From Citrobacter amalonaticus (GTDB lineage Bacteria > Pseudomonadota > Gammaproteobacteria > Enterobacterales > Enterobacteriaceae), in the NCBI RefSeq assembly GCF_001559075.2, contig NZ_CP014015.2, forward strand, positions 2,914,001-2,978,000: 64,000 nucleotides of DNA. The letters are read 5' to 3'. A program made the position numbers and the translations under genes. The notes beneath the pieces were generated by a model. The model saw nothing but the letters and a program-made list of their open reading frames with translations, was not told the DNA's origin and ran no database searches. Each line of letters opens with the position of its first letter. The stretch's first letter is position 1. Positions 20,919 through 30,274 of the stretch are shown one piece after another.

Positions 20919-21686
20919 TCAGCGCAGGATAAACGGGTCGGCATCCTGCCAGGCCGGGAAGGTTTCCCGGTACTCTTTCAGTGCACTCAGCGACAGTTCG
21001 GCATCAATGCGCGTGGCCTGGTGGGCTTCCGCCGTAGCAATTACTTCTCCCTGAGGATTGATGATCCGACTGTCTCCGCGATAATGATGGCCGTTGCCGT
21101 CGGTGCCGACGCGGTTACATCCAGCCACCCAGGCCTGATTTTCGATAGCGCGCGCCGCCAGAAGTGTTTGCCAGTGAAGAGAGCGGGGGGCTGGCCAGTT
21201 GGCGACATACAGCGCCAGATCGTAATCATTCAAATTGCGTGACCACACAGGGAATCGCAGGTCATAACAGACCAGCGGGAGAATGCGCCACCCGCGCCAT
21301 TCCACGATCACGCGGCGGTTGCCTGGCTGGTAATGATGATGTTCGTCAGCCATTCGAAACAGGTGGCGCTTGTCATAAAAGTGAACCGCGCCTTGCGGCT
21401 CGACCAGAAAAAAACGATTCACCGCCCCCTGCTCACCGGAGACGGCGGCACTTCCGGCCACCAGCGCATTGGTCTGCTGCGCTTTCTCGCGCAGCCAGGT
21501 GATAAGCGTTACTTCCGCAAGCGACTGTCCGGCGGCTTCCATCGCAAAGCCGGTGGTGAACATCTCCGGTAACACGATCAGGTCGCGTCCGGTCACGGCT
21601 TCCAGTTGACGGTCAAAGTGACGCAAATTCGCCGGGCCATCCATCCAGACCAGCGGTTGTTGCAGCAGCGTAATTTTCAAACCAGG
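20919..21686 (-). CDS. yafV: Omega-amidase YafV (nitrilase superfamily)
   Basis: 255 residues from a GTG at 21686 with aaggaga upstream; the frame is open further 5' but without family sequence. The nitrilase triad is visible: Glu in LPEMFTTGF, Lys in YDKRHLF, Cys in LVCYDLRFP. The enzyme deaminates alpha-keto acid amides such as 2-oxoglutaramate. It is followed by a terminator-separated fadE upstream on the same strand. In E. coli ivy lies between yafV and fadE; it is missing here. Confidence 0.92.
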   Translation of the reverse strand, partial: PGLKITLLQQPLVWMDGPANLRHFDRQLEAVTGRDLIVLPEMFTTGFAMEAAGQSLAEVTLITWLREKAQQTNALVAGSAAVSGEQGAVNRFFLVEPQGAVHFYDKRHLFRMADEHHHYQPGNRRVIVEWRGWRILPLVCYDLRFPVWSRNLNDYDLALYVANWPAPRSLHWQTLLAARAIENQAWVAGCNRVGTDGNGHHYRGDSRIINPQGEVIATAEAHQATRIDAELSLSALKEYRETFPAWQDADPFILR

Positions 21687-21754
21687 CACGGTAGAGTCTC
21701 CTTGTTGAACGGCATTCTGACACTGTAGCACGTGATTTCAGGAAGCGTGGGCGA

Positions 21755-21784
21755 TAAAAAGCCCCGCCGAAGCGAGGCTAAAAG
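21755..21784 (-). terminator. fadE terminator
   Basis: On the minus strand the stem agcctcgc/gcggggct with a four-base loop and one mismatch is followed by ctttttatc. It lies between the fadE stop and the yafV start. Confidence 0.8.
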
Positions 21785-21798
21785 GTCATGCGTAAGCG

Positions 21799-24243
21799 TT
21801 ATGCGGCTTCGACTTTACGCACTTTCTCTGGCAGCTTTACCGGCTTCGTCGCCAGCTCCTCTGGGGCAAAGTCATCCACATTGATGCTACGCAGACGGCT
21901 TTCTTCCGCCTTAACCAGAATGGCCGCTTCGTCTTTGTCGATTAAGCCTTTCGCCAGGGCGTTTTGCGCCAGTTCATCCAGACGGGTAAACGGCAGGTTT
22001 TTGCCAATCTCTTTGCAAATACGCTGGTGGATCGGGTCGGCGGCCATCACATCCAGCAGCGCCTCTTCCAGTAATCCCACCGGGTTATGTTCGCTCGGCG
22101 TCAGGTATTGACCACGACCAATACGGTCACGGGTGGCGCTCGGAACCTGCAAAATCTTCGCGACTTTGTGATCCAGCTTGTCCGAGGGGGCCAGATAGTG
22201 ACGACCGGTCGGGAAGATCACCACTTTCAGCAGACCGGCAACCAAACGGTTCGGGAAGTTTTGCAGCAGATCGTCGATTGCCTGTTCCGCTTTATACAGC
22301 GCATCCTGAGCGCCCCAGTGAACCAGCGGCAGGTCGGCTTCATGGCGGCCTTCGTCGTCATAACGCTTCAGTACCGCAGAGGCCAGATACAGCTGGCTCA
22401 GTACATCGCCCAGACGGGCCGAGATGCGCTCGCGGCGTTTCAGACTGCCGCCCAGTACCGCCATCGAAACGTCAGACAGCAGCGCGAGGCTCGCGCTCAG
22501 ACGGTTAAGGTGCTGATAATAGCGCTTCGTTGCATCGCGGGTGGGCGTTTGGCTGGTTAAGCCGCGCGTCAGACCCAGCCAGAAGCTGCGCATCTTATTG
22601 CTGCCGACGTGGCCGATATGTTTGAACAGCAGTTTGTCGAACGCATTCACATCGTTATTCTGCGCCGCCGCCATCTCTTCCAGCACATACGGATGGCAAC
22701 GAATCGCCCCCTGACCGAAGATCATCATGCTACGAGTCAGGATATTGGCGCCTTCCACAGTGATAGCAATCGGCGCGCCCTGATAGGCCCGCGCGAGGAA
22801 GTTACCTTCGCCCAGCATAATGCCCTTGCCGCCGGTAATATCCATCGCGTCAATAATCGACTGCTGACCGCGATGAGTACAGTGATACTTGACGATTGCC
22901 GACAGCACTGCCGGTTTCTCACCCAGCATAATGCCGTAGGTGATGAGGGACGCTGCTGCATCCATCACGTAGGCGTTACCGGCAATGCGTGCCAGCGGTT
23001 CTTCGATCCCTTCCATCTTACCGATGGAGATTTTGAACTGACGACGAATGTGGGCGTAGGCACCGGTCGCCATCGCGACGGATTTCACCCCGCCAGTCGA
23101 GTTTGACGGCAACGTAATGCCGCGCCCGACGGACAGACATTCCACCAACATACGCCAGCCCTGACCGGCCATTTTCGGGCCGCCGATGATGTAATCGATC
23201 GGCACAAAGACGTCTTTACCGAGCGTCGGACCGTTCTGGAACGGAACGTTAAGCGGGAAGTGCCGACGACCAATTTCCACACCTGGCGTGGAGGTTGGGA
23301 TTAACGCACAGGTGATCCCCAGTTCTTCATCGCCGCCCAGCAGTTTATCCGGGTCGGAGAGTTTAAACGCCAGCCCCAGGACGGTGGCGATAGGCGCGAG
23401 AGTGATGTAACGCTTGTTCCAGGTCAGACGCATCCCCAGCACCTGCTGGCCTTGCCACTCACCCATACAGACAATACCGGTATCCGGAATGGCGCCCGCA
23501 TCGGAACCCGCTTCCGGGCTGGTCAGCGCAAAGCAAGGGATCTCCTGACCGCGCGCCAGGCGAGGCAGGTAATGGTCTTTCTGCTCTTGTGTACCGTAAT
23601 GTTGCAACAGCTCGCCTGGGCCTAAGGAGTTCGGCACGCCCACGGTAATCGCCAGGATCCCGGAGACGCCGGAGAGTTTTTGCAGCACGCGAGACTGGGC
23701 GTAAGCAGAGAATTCCAGCCCGCCGTACTCTTTCTTAATGATCATCGCGAAGAAGCGATGCTCTTTCAGAAACGCCCACAGTTCCGGCGGCAGATCGGCC
23801 AGCTCGTGGGTGATCTGGAAGTCGTTCGCCATGCGGCACGCTTCTTCCACCGGGCCGTCGATGAACGCCTGCTCTTCGGCGGTCAGACGCGGCTGCGGAT
23901 AGTTGTGCAGTTTTTTCCAGTCCGGATTGCCCTGAAACAGATCGCCTTCCCACCAGGTGGTACCGGCATCAATCGCTTCTTTCTCTGTACGCGACATCGG
24001 CGGCATTACCTTACGGAAGCCGCGGAACACCGGTGCGGAGATCATCGACTTACGCATTGGCGTAAAGTTGAATGGCACGAGGATAATGGCCAGAGGTACC
24101 AGCAGCCAGACGGACCACAGTCCGACAGCGCCAAGCGCCGCCGTCCAGACGAGCAAAATCAGGCTGCTGAGAAATAAGCTCACGCGGTGATAAAACAGCG
24201 CGCCGAGCAGAACGACCGTAGCGAGAATACTCAAAATCATCAT
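21799..24243 (-). CDS. fadE: Acyl-CoA dehydrogenase FadE
   Basis: 814 residues, the exact E. coli length. Two or three N-terminal hydrophobic segments (about residues 1-60) suggest membrane association. An acyl-CoA dehydrogenase core follows, with ALTSPEAGSDAGAIPDTG as the FAD/substrate motif and ITGGKGIMLGEGNFLARAYQ in the C-terminal domain. It catalyses the first, FAD-dependent step of beta-oxidation. A FadR operator-like sequence lies just upstream. Confidence 0.97.
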   Translation of the reverse strand: MMILSILATVVLLGALFYHRVSLFLSSLILLVWTAALGAVGLWSVWLLVPLAIILVPFNFTPMRKSMISAPVFRGFRKVMPPMSRTEKEAIDAGTTWWEGDLFQGNPDWKKLHNYPQPRLTAEEQAFIDGPVEEACRMANDFQITHELADLPPELWAFLKEHRFFAMIIKKEYGGLEFSAYAQSRVLQKLSGVSGILAITVGVPNSLGPGELLQHYGTQEQKDHYLPRLARGQEIPCFALTSPEAGSDAGAIPDTGIVCMGEWQGQQVLGMRLTWNKRYITLAPIATVLGLAFKLSDPDKLLGGDEELGITCALIPTSTPGVEIGRRHFPLNVPFQNGPTLGKDVFVPIDYIIGGPKMAGQGWRMLVECLSVGRGITLPSNSTGGVKSVAMATGAYAHIRRQFKISIGKMEGIEEPLARIAGNAYVMDAAASLITYGIMLGEKPAVLSAIVKYHCTHRGQQSIIDAMDITGGKGIMLGEGNFLARAYQGAPIAITVEGANILTRSMMIFGQGAIRCHPYVLEEMAAAQNNDVNAFDKLLFKHIGHVGSNKMRSFWLGLTRGLTSQTPTRDATKRYYQHLNRLSASLALLSDVSMAVLGGSLKRRERISARLGDVLSQLYLASAVLKRYDDEGRHEADLPLVHWGAQDALYKAEQAIDDLLQNFPNRLVAGLLKVVIFPTGRHYLAPSDKLDHKVAKILQVPSATRDRIGRGQYLTPSEHNPVGLLEEALLDVMAADPIHQRICKEIGKNLPFTRLDELAQNALAKGLIDKDEAAILVKAEESRLRSINVDDFAPEELATKPVKLPEKVRKVEAA

Positions 24244-24265
24244 AACGAAAAGCTCCCTTGCTTGT

Positions 24266-24282
24266 AGGAGGTCTGACCACTT
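24266..24282 (-). promoter_or_regulatory. FadR operator-like site upstream of fadE
   Basis: The 17-mer contains the palindromic core ggtctgacc, matching the FadR consensus (TGGTCNGACCA). It lies 23 bases before the fadE start codon. FadR represses fad genes and is released by long-chain acyl-CoA. Confidence 0.75.
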
Positions 24283-24482
24283 GTGATGTTATGGTTGTAG
24301 TGGATGTGAAATCTTTTAGCAATGCGTTTACAAAATAATTACAACAAAGCTCACATTGTTGCCGTTTTCTGCGGCACGAAAAATCAAAAGCCGTCGCCAT
24401 TGGTGTGGCTTATGCTTCTCGCTGCCAGTGCTATCCGGTACACTGCATCCTGTCATTTACATTCATGCTGAAGGATATCCTC

Positions 24483-25061
24483 ATGTACCAGGATCTTATT
24501 CGTAACGAACTGAACGAAGCGGCGGAAACGCTGGCTAATTTTTTAAAAGATGACGCCAATATTCACGCCATTCAGCGCGCGGCGGTCCTGCTGGCAGACA
24601 GTTTTAAAGCGGGTGGTAAGGTACTCTCCTGCGGTAACGGCGGCTCTCATTGTGACGCCATGCACTTTGCAGAAGAGCTGACAGGGCGTTATCGCGAAAA
24701 CCGTCCGGGCTATCCGGCCATTGCGATTTCCGACGTCAGCCACATCTCTTGCGTCAGCAATGATTTCGGTTACGACTACGTCTTTTCTCGTTATGTGGAA
24801 GCGGTAGGGCGCGAAGGCGATGTGCTGTTAGGCATTTCGACTTCTGGCAATTCTGCTAACGTGATCAAAGCCATCGCCGCGGCACGCGAAAAGGGGATGA
24901 AAGTGATCACCCTGACCGGTAAAGATGGCGGCAAAATGGCCGGTACTGCCGATATCGAAATCCGCGTTCCGCATTTCGGTTATGCTGACCGTATTCAGGA
25001 AATTCATATTAAAGTGATTCATATCCTGATTCAGCTGATCGAAAAAGAGATGGTTAAGTAA
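24483..25061 (+). CDS. gmhA: Sedoheptulose 7-phosphate isomerase
   Basis: 192 residues from the ATG at 24483 (MYQDLIRNELNEAAETL) with aaggat upstream; the frame is open for 26 more codons without family sequence. SIS-domain motifs are SCGNGGSHCDAMHFAEELTG and LGISTSGNSANV. It makes D-glycero-D-manno-heptose 7-phosphate, the first step of LPS heptose synthesis, and so shares a pathway with gmhB. Length equals E. coli LpcA. Confidence 0.96.
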   Translation: MYQDLIRNELNEAAETLANFLKDDANIHAIQRAAVLLADSFKAGGKVLSCGNGGSHCDAMHFAEELTGRYRENRPGYPAIAISDVSHISCVSNDFGYDYVFSRYVEAVGREGDVLLGISTSGNSANVIKAIAAAREKGMKVITLTGKDGGKMAGTADIEIRVPHFGYADRIQEIHIKVIHILIQLIEKEMVK

Positions 25062-25105
25062 GTCTTCGCCGGGGGCTAACGCCCCCGCTGTTGTGGAGGT
25101 GATGT

Positions 25106-25873
25106 ATGTGCGAACTGCTCGGGATGAGCGCCAATGTGCCGACCGATATCTGCTTTAGTTTTACCGGGCTGGTTCAGCGAGGAGGGGGAACCGGGCCGCA
25201 CAAAGACGGCTGGGGCATCACCTTCTATGAAGGCAAAGGCTGCCGGACGTTTAAAGATCCGCAACCCAGCTTTAATTCCCCCATCGCCAGACTGGTACAG
25301 GACTACCCGATCAAATCCTGTTCGGTGATTGCCCATATTCGCCAGGCGAACCGGGGTGAAGTGGCGCTGGAGAACACCCATCCCTTCACGCGTGAACTGT
25401 GGGGCCGCAACTGGACCTACGCGCACAACGGGCAGCTTTCCGGCTATAAAACGCTGGAAACCGGCAATTTTCGCCCGGTTGGTGAAACCGACAGCGAAAA
25501 GGCGTTCTGCTGGTTGCTGCACAAACTCACTCAGCGCTACCCGCGTACGCCGGGCAATATGACGGCGGTGTTCAGGTATATCGCGACGCTGGCGGGCGTA
25601 CTGCGTGAGAAGGGGGTCTTTAACATGCTGTTGTCAGATGGCCGCTACGTGATGGCATTCTGCTCAACGAATCTGTTCTGGATTACTCGTCGCGCGCCGT
25701 TTGGTGTAGCGACGCTGCTGGATCAGGATGTGGAAATTGACTTCAGTTCAGAGACCACACCTAATGATGTGGTCACCGTCATTGCCACGCAACCGCTGAC
25801 AGGCAACGAAACCTGGCAAAAGATTATGCCAGGCGAGTGGGCGTTATTTTGTCTCGGGGAGCGTGTAGTTTGA
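25106..25873 (+). CDS. yafJ: Class II glutamine amidotransferase YafJ
   Basis: 255 residues. After Met removal Cys2 (MCELLGMS) would be the N-terminal nucleophile of a GATase type 2 domain, with a TYAHNGQLSGY oxyanion-hole segment. The synthase partner or substrate is not known. It lies 44 bases after gmhA in the same direction. Its last 30 bases overlap the 3' end of dpaA in convergent orientation. Confidence 0.92.
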   Translation: MCELLGMSANVPTDICFSFTGLVQRGGGTGPHKDGWGITFYEGKGCRTFKDPQPSFNSPIARLVQDYPIKSCSVIAHIRQANRGEVALENTHPFTRELWGRNWTYAHNGQLSGYKTLETGNFRPVGETDSEKAFCWLLHKLTQRYPRTPGNMTAVFRYIATLAGVLREKGVFNMLLSDGRYVMAFCSTNLFWITRRAPFGVATLLDQDVEIDFSSETTPNDVVTVIATQPLTGNETWQKIMPGEWALFCLGERVV

Positions 25874-26584
25874 CGCCAGCTGCGGCTGAACCACTTCGTG
25901 ACTCAACGGTTTGCTGACGACATAGCGGCCATCGACAACCGACACGGTCGGTGGCTTGCGGGTCTGCTCAAAGTAATCGTATCCCGGTTTTAACTGCGAC
26001 CAGAACTCTTTGTAATAGGAATACTTGTGGCGTTGCATGTTGGCATCAGTCATGCGGAAGGGATAAATACTGACCTGCACACTCGACTGACCAAAGACCA
26101 ACGCGCCGGTAACAAACTGGAAAATCTCATCAATACCGCTGTCGGTCATGGCGTAACAGCCAACCGAGACGCAGGCACCGTGAATCATCAGGTATTTGCC
26201 TTCATAACCATGAGCGCGGTCATAGGCGTTGGGGAAGCCAATATTAATGGCTTTATAAAAGCGGCTGTCAGGTTTGAGCTGGCTGCGCTGGACGTTATAA
26301 AAACCTTCCGGACTTTTAAAATCGCCCTGGCGTTGTTTTGGACCTAATCCGCCGGAGTAATTACAAATTTTATAGCTGTCGAGAAGTTGATACTGCTCGC
26401 CCATCTTGACGTAGAGATCAAGCGCGCGCTCTTCCTTGAAGATCTGAATATAGACCGGCGATCCCATCAATTGCTGCTTATACTCTTTGCTGATAGGTGT
26501 TGTGGAGCTATTGCTACTCAGCAAGCCGGCGAATGACACGCACGGGATCAAAAGCATCGCAATAAATAATGCGATTTTACGCAT
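25844..26584 (-). CDS. dpaA: L,D-transpeptidase-fold murein DAP-Lpp hydrolase DpaA (YafK)
   Basis: 246 residues from the ATG at 26584 (MRKIALFIAMLLIPCVSFA, a Sec signal peptide). The YkuD-type catalytic motif is MIHGACVSVGCYAM with His and Cys in place. E. coli YafK/DpaA cuts the bond between meso-DAP of peptidoglycan and Braun lipoprotein. The length matches. It is convergent with yafJ. Confidence 0.92.
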   Translation of the reverse strand: MRKIALFIAMLLIPCVSFAGLLSSNSSTTPISKEYKQQLMGSPVYIQIFKEERALDLYVKMGEQYQLLDSYKICNYSGGLGPKQRQGDFKSPEGFYNVQRSQLKPDSRFYKAINIGFPNAYDRAHGYEGKYLMIHGACVSVGCYAMTDSGIDEIFQFVTGALVFGQSSVQVSIYPFRMTDANMQRHKYSYYKEFWSQLKPGYDYFEQTRKPPTVSVVDGRYVVSKPLSHEVVQPQLASNYTLPETK

Positions 26585-26814
26585 ACTGCTTGTTCCTTGA
26601 TAAAACGATTGCACACGCCAGAACGGCAAATAATAAGATCCCCAAATCGGACTAATCTGGATTTGGAACGCTCACATTAACACCACGACAGTTTTTCGCA
26701 AGCCCCTCGTGGTGCGTTTACAACTTATACTAAAACGATCTCGGATAGTTCTTTTGTTGCAACCCGTCGAGTTTTACTTTAACGCGTTCTCATTGGCTTC
26801 CTATTGCAGAAGGA

Positions 26815-26834
26815 TACTGTATACTTAAACAGTG
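26815..26834 (+). promoter_or_regulatory. LexA (SOS) box upstream of dinB
   Basis: The site reads tactgtatacttaaacagtg: CTGT (26817-26820), eight A/T-rich bases, ACAG (26829-26832). This is a near-consensus LexA operator 16 bases before the dinB ATG. It implies induction of dinB, and probably yafP, by DNA damage. Confidence 0.9.
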
Positions 26835-26849
26835 CTTTGGAGGTGAGTG

Positions 26850-27905
26850 ATGCGTAAAATCATACATGTTGATATGGATTGTTTTTTCGCAGCGGTTGAG
26901 ATGCGTGACAACCCGGCGCTGCGCGACATTCCTATTGCGATTGGCGGCAGTCGTGAGCGCAGAGGCGTCATCAGTACCGCAAACTATCCTGCCCGTAAAT
27001 TTGGCGTACGCAGCGCGATGCCGACCGGAATGGCGCTGAAGCTGTGCCCACACCTCACGCTATTACCCGGACGCTACGAAGCCTATAAGGACGCGTCTCG
27101 CCAGATTCAGGACATCTTTTCACGCTACACCTCATTAATTGAGCCGCTGTCTCTTGATGAAGCGTATCTGGATGTCACGGAAAGCACGCTTTGTCATGGT
27201 TCGGCAACGCTCATCGCCCAGGAGATCCGCCAGACTATCTTCAACGAGCTGCAACTCACCGCCTCCGCGGGCGTGGCGCCGGTAAAGTTTCTGGCCAAGA
27301 TCGCCTCCGATCTGAATAAGCCCAACGGACAATATGTCATCACGCCAGATGATGTGCCGGCGTTCCTCAAAACGTTGCCGCTGGGGAAAATACCTGGCGT
27401 CGGTAAAGTGTCTGCGGCAAAACTGGAAAGCATGGGGCTACGCACCTGCGGTGATGTTCAGCAGTGCGATCTGGCGACATTACTTAAGCGCTTCGGTAAG
27501 TTTGGTCGGGTATTGTGGGAGCGCTGCCAGGGAATCGACGAACGGGACGTCAATAATGAACGCTTACGCAAGTCGGTCGGCGTGGAACGCACTATGGCGG
27601 AAGATATTCATCAGTGGTCTGATTGTGAAGCGATTATTGAGCGATTATATCCGGAACTTGAGCGGCGACTGGCGAAAGTGAAACCCGATCTGCTCATCGC
27701 CCGTCAGGGCGTGAAGCTAAAGTTTAATGATTTTCAGCAAACCACCCAGGAACACGTCTGGCCGCGACTGAATAAAGAAGACCTGATTTCTACCGCGCGT
27801 AAAACCTGGGACGAGCGCCGGGGAGGGCGGGGCGTACGTCTGGTGGGGCTGCACGTTACACTGCTTGATCCGCAACTGGAACGGCAGTTATTACTGGGGT
27901 TATAA
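26850..27905 (+). CDS. dinB: DNA polymerase IV
   Basis: 351 residues from the ATG at 26850; a GTG one codon earlier is also in frame. Y-family catalytic residues are in HVDMDCFFAA (Asp8) and SLDEAYLDV (Asp/Glu about 103-104). Helix-hairpin-helix thumb elements (KIPGVGKVSAAKL) and a C-terminal beta-clamp-binding end (LERQLLLGL) are present. It performs error-prone translesion synthesis. The gene is SOS-controlled and is followed 5 bases later by yafP. Confidence 0.97.
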   Translation: MRKIIHVDMDCFFAAVEMRDNPALRDIPIAIGGSRERRGVISTANYPARKFGVRSAMPTGMALKLCPHLTLLPGRYEAYKDASRQIQDIFSRYTSLIEPLSLDEAYLDVTESTLCHGSATLIAQEIRQTIFNELQLTASAGVAPVKFLAKIASDLNKPNGQYVITPDDVPAFLKTLPLGKIPGVGKVSAAKLESMGLRTCGDVQQCDLATLLKRFGKFGRVLWERCQGIDERDVNNERLRKSVGVERTMAEDIHQWSDCEAIIERLYPELERRLAKVKPDLLIARQGVKLKFNDFQQTTQEHVWPRLNKEDLISTARKTWDERRGGRGVRLVGLHVTLLDPQLERQLLLGL

Positions 27906-27910
27906 CCGCG

Positions 27911-28354
27911 ATGAACATCAGAGAATATAAAGAGAGTGATTTTTTGGCCCTGTGTGAAATATTCCTGCGAGCCGTTCAGGAAACGGCGCGTCGCGATTAT
28001 TCCGCATCGCAAGTTGCGGCCTGGGCGCAAATTGACGAAGCGACCTGGCGACAAAAGCTTGCCGTCTCTGAAGTACAGGTTGCTGTCGTTGATGAACAAC
28101 CCGTTGGGTTTATAAGCGTGGCGGGGAACTATATTGATCTGTTATTTGTTGCGCCGGAATTCAATGGTCAGGGGATTGCACATCACTTGTTGAAACCGTG
28201 GATTGCGCGGGGTGATGTGTTAACTGTTGATGCCAGTATTACTGCAAAACCCTTTTTTGAACGTCAGGGGTTTCTGGTCGTTGCCTGGCAAAATGTGGAA
28301 TGTCGGGGGGAATGGTTTGTTAATTATCGGATGCAATATCAGCACGCGTCATAA
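27911..28354 (+). CDS. yafP: GNAT-family N-acetyltransferase YafP
   Basis: 147 residues. A GNAT core with IDLLFVAPEFNGQGIAHHLLKPW (acetyl-CoA loop) and VDASITAKPFFERQGF matches E. coli YafP. Substrate uncertain. It begins 5 bases after dinB, so it is in the SOS operon. In E. coli the yafN-yafO toxin-antitoxin pair lies between; it is absent here. Confidence 0.88.
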   Translation: MNIREYKESDFLALCEIFLRAVQETARRDYSASQVAAWAQIDEATWRQKLAVSEVQVAVVDEQPVGFISVAGNYIDLLFVAPEFNGQGIAHHLLKPWIARGDVLTVDASITAKPFFERQGFLVVAWQNVECRGEWFVNYRMQYQHAS

Positions 28355-28383
28355 ATGCATTTTGCAAGAACGGGTATGAAAAC

Positions 28384-28477
28384 TGCCGGATGGCGTTTCA
28401 CTTATCCGGCCTACAAATTTGCTGACAGTTCGTAGGCCGGATAAGGCGCAATGCGCCGCCATTCGGCATTTTTAAAG
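28384..28477. repeat. REP/BIME-type palindromic repeat
   Basis: Two oppositely oriented palindromic units (gccggatggcg...ttatccggc and gtaggccggataaggcg...cgcc) are separated by a short linker between yafP and pepD. The gccggata core is the enterobacterial REP signature. These can stabilise mRNA or bind gyrase or IHF. Confidence 0.85.
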
Positions 28478-28492
28478 CATAACGATCGTGAC

Positions 28493-29950
28493 TTACTTCG
28501 TCGGAATCGCTTTGAGCAGTTCGGTCAGAAGCGTCCAGTAATGACTGACGCTTTCGATATGCACCTGCTCATCCGGTGAGTGTGGACCGGTAATGGTTGG
28601 CCCGATAGAGACCATATCCATATCCGGGTACGGTTTCTTAAACAGACCGCACTCCAGACCCGCGTGGATAATCTGGATGTTTGGCGTTTTGTTGAACAGA
28701 CGCTGATAAGTTTCGCGCACCAGATGCATCACCGGCGAGTTTGCATCCGGCTGCCAGCCAGGGTAGCTCCCTTTGGCTTCGGTTTTCGCGCCCGCCAGTT
28801 TGCCCAGCGAATCCAGCATGCTAACGACATAGTCTTTACCGGTGTCGATCAGCGAACGGATCAGGCAATGGATTTCGACGTTGTCGTCGGTCATGGTGAC
28901 GACGCCCACGTTCAGTGAGGTTTCAACCACGCCTTTTGCGACGTCGGAATTGCGGATCACACCGTTCGGCGTGGCGTTCAGCAGACGGATAAAGCCATCG
29001 CGAGACTGCGTGGTCAGCGCGGCTTTATCGTTCGCGGCGCTCTCCAGCAGAACCACCAGGTTTTTCTCTTTTTCAGCCAGTTCGTTTTTCAGGATGTCCT
29101 GATAAGCGTTGACCTGCGCTTTCAGCGCCTCGACGTTGTCCGCCGCAACGGCAACGGTCGCAAAGGCTTCACGCGGAATCGCGTTACGCAGTGTACCGCC
29201 GTTGAAATCGACCAGACGCAGATCCAACTCTTCAGCATGACCGGCCAGGAAACGAACCAGCAGTTTGTTCGCATTGCCAAGACCAACGTGGATTTCGCCA
29301 CCGGAGTGACCGCCTTTCAGCCCTTTGAGAGTCAGCTTAAAGGTCTGGAAACCCGCCGGAACGGCTTCGCGGGTCAGCGGCAGGTTAGAGGTGAAGTCGA
29401 TCCCGCCCGCGCAACCCATGTAGATCTCACCTTCTTCTTCCGAGTCGGTATTGATCAAAATATCCGCCTGCAGCCAGTTAGCCTGCAGACCAAATGCCCC
29501 GTCCATACCCGCTTCTTCGGTCATGGTCAGCAGCACTTCCAGCGGGCCGTGAACGACGCTGTCGTCAGCCAGAACCGCCAATGCGGACGCCATCCCGATG
29601 CCGTTATCGGCGCCCAGCGTGGTACCACGCGCTTTCACCCATTCGCCATCAATATAAGGCTGGATTGGATCTTTGGTGAAATCGTGCACAGTGTCGTTGT
29701 TTTTCTGCGGCACCATATCCAGGTGCGCCTGCAGAACCACCGGTTTACGGTTTTCCATACCCGCAGTAGCCGGTTTGCGAATCAGGATATTCCCTACCTG
29801 GTCGCGCTCTACGTGGAAACCTTTCTCGTTTGCCCAGCCGATGATGTGCTCAGCGAGCTGCTCTTCATGATAGGACGGGTGAGGAATAGAACAGATTTTT
29901 GCAAAAATATCCCACAGCGGTTGCGGGGAGAGTTGAGATAATTCAGACAC
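28493..29950 (-). CDS. pepD: Cytosol non-specific dipeptidase (peptidase D)
   Basis: 485 residues from a GTG at 29950 (SELSQLSPQPLWDIF) with caaggaga upstream; an upstream in-frame ATG lacks family sequence. M20-family metal motifs are VVLQAHLDMVPQ, GADNGIGMA and MTEEAGMDGAFG. It hydrolyses a wide range of dipeptides, including Cys-Gly and Xaa-His types. Length equals E. coli PepD. Confidence 0.96.
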   Translation of the reverse strand: MSELSQLSPQPLWDIFAKICSIPHPSYHEEQLAEHIIGWANEKGFHVERDQVGNILIRKPATAGMENRKPVVLQAHLDMVPQKNNDTVHDFTKDPIQPYIDGEWVKARGTTLGADNGIGMASALAVLADDSVVHGPLEVLLTMTEEAGMDGAFGLQANWLQADILINTDSEEEGEIYMGCAGGIDFTSNLPLTREAVPAGFQTFKLTLKGLKGGHSGGEIHVGLGNANKLLVRFLAGHAEELDLRLVDFNGGTLRNAIPREAFATVAVAADNVEALKAQVNAYQDILKNELAEKEKNLVVLLESAANDKAALTTQSRDGFIRLLNATPNGVIRNSDVAKGVVETSLNVGVVTMTDDNVEIHCLIRSLIDTGKDYVVSMLDSLGKLAGAKTEAKGSYPGWQPDANSPVMHLVRETYQRLFNKTPNIQIIHAGLECGLFKKPYPDMDMVSIGPTITGPHSPDEQVHIESVSHYWTLLTELLKAIPTK

Positions 29951-30274
29951 GATAATTCTCCTTGTATACCCGTCATACTTCAGGTTGCATGGGGGTTGGT
30001 TTTCCTGCAACGCGAATGATTTAAGGTATCGATGCTCTGCAAACAGGCTTGCAGGTCACAGGGTTAGCAGGTTAATTATTACCACAAGTCTGGCTTGCGA
30101 GATGCGCTTGAGAATACCACTTTCTGCGTCCGCTGCGAGTATAAAGCACGTAAAAAGAGGGCCCGATTCCGCGAAACACTGGTTTTTGGTGGCTCAGATC
30201 TCTATAATCTCGCGCAACCCATTTCCCCCTTGAACACATTTTAAGCCGTAGATAAACAGGCTGGGACACTTCAC
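29951..30274 (+). promoter_or_regulatory. pepD-gpt intergenic region with probable gpt promoter
   Basis: This 324-base gap between divergent genes contains no convincing gene. A perfect -10 tataat at 30203-30208 lies about 70 bases before the gpt ATG, but the -35 is poor. A small inverted repeat (gcaaac/ttgcag region near 30037-30055) is also visible. Confidence 0.45.
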
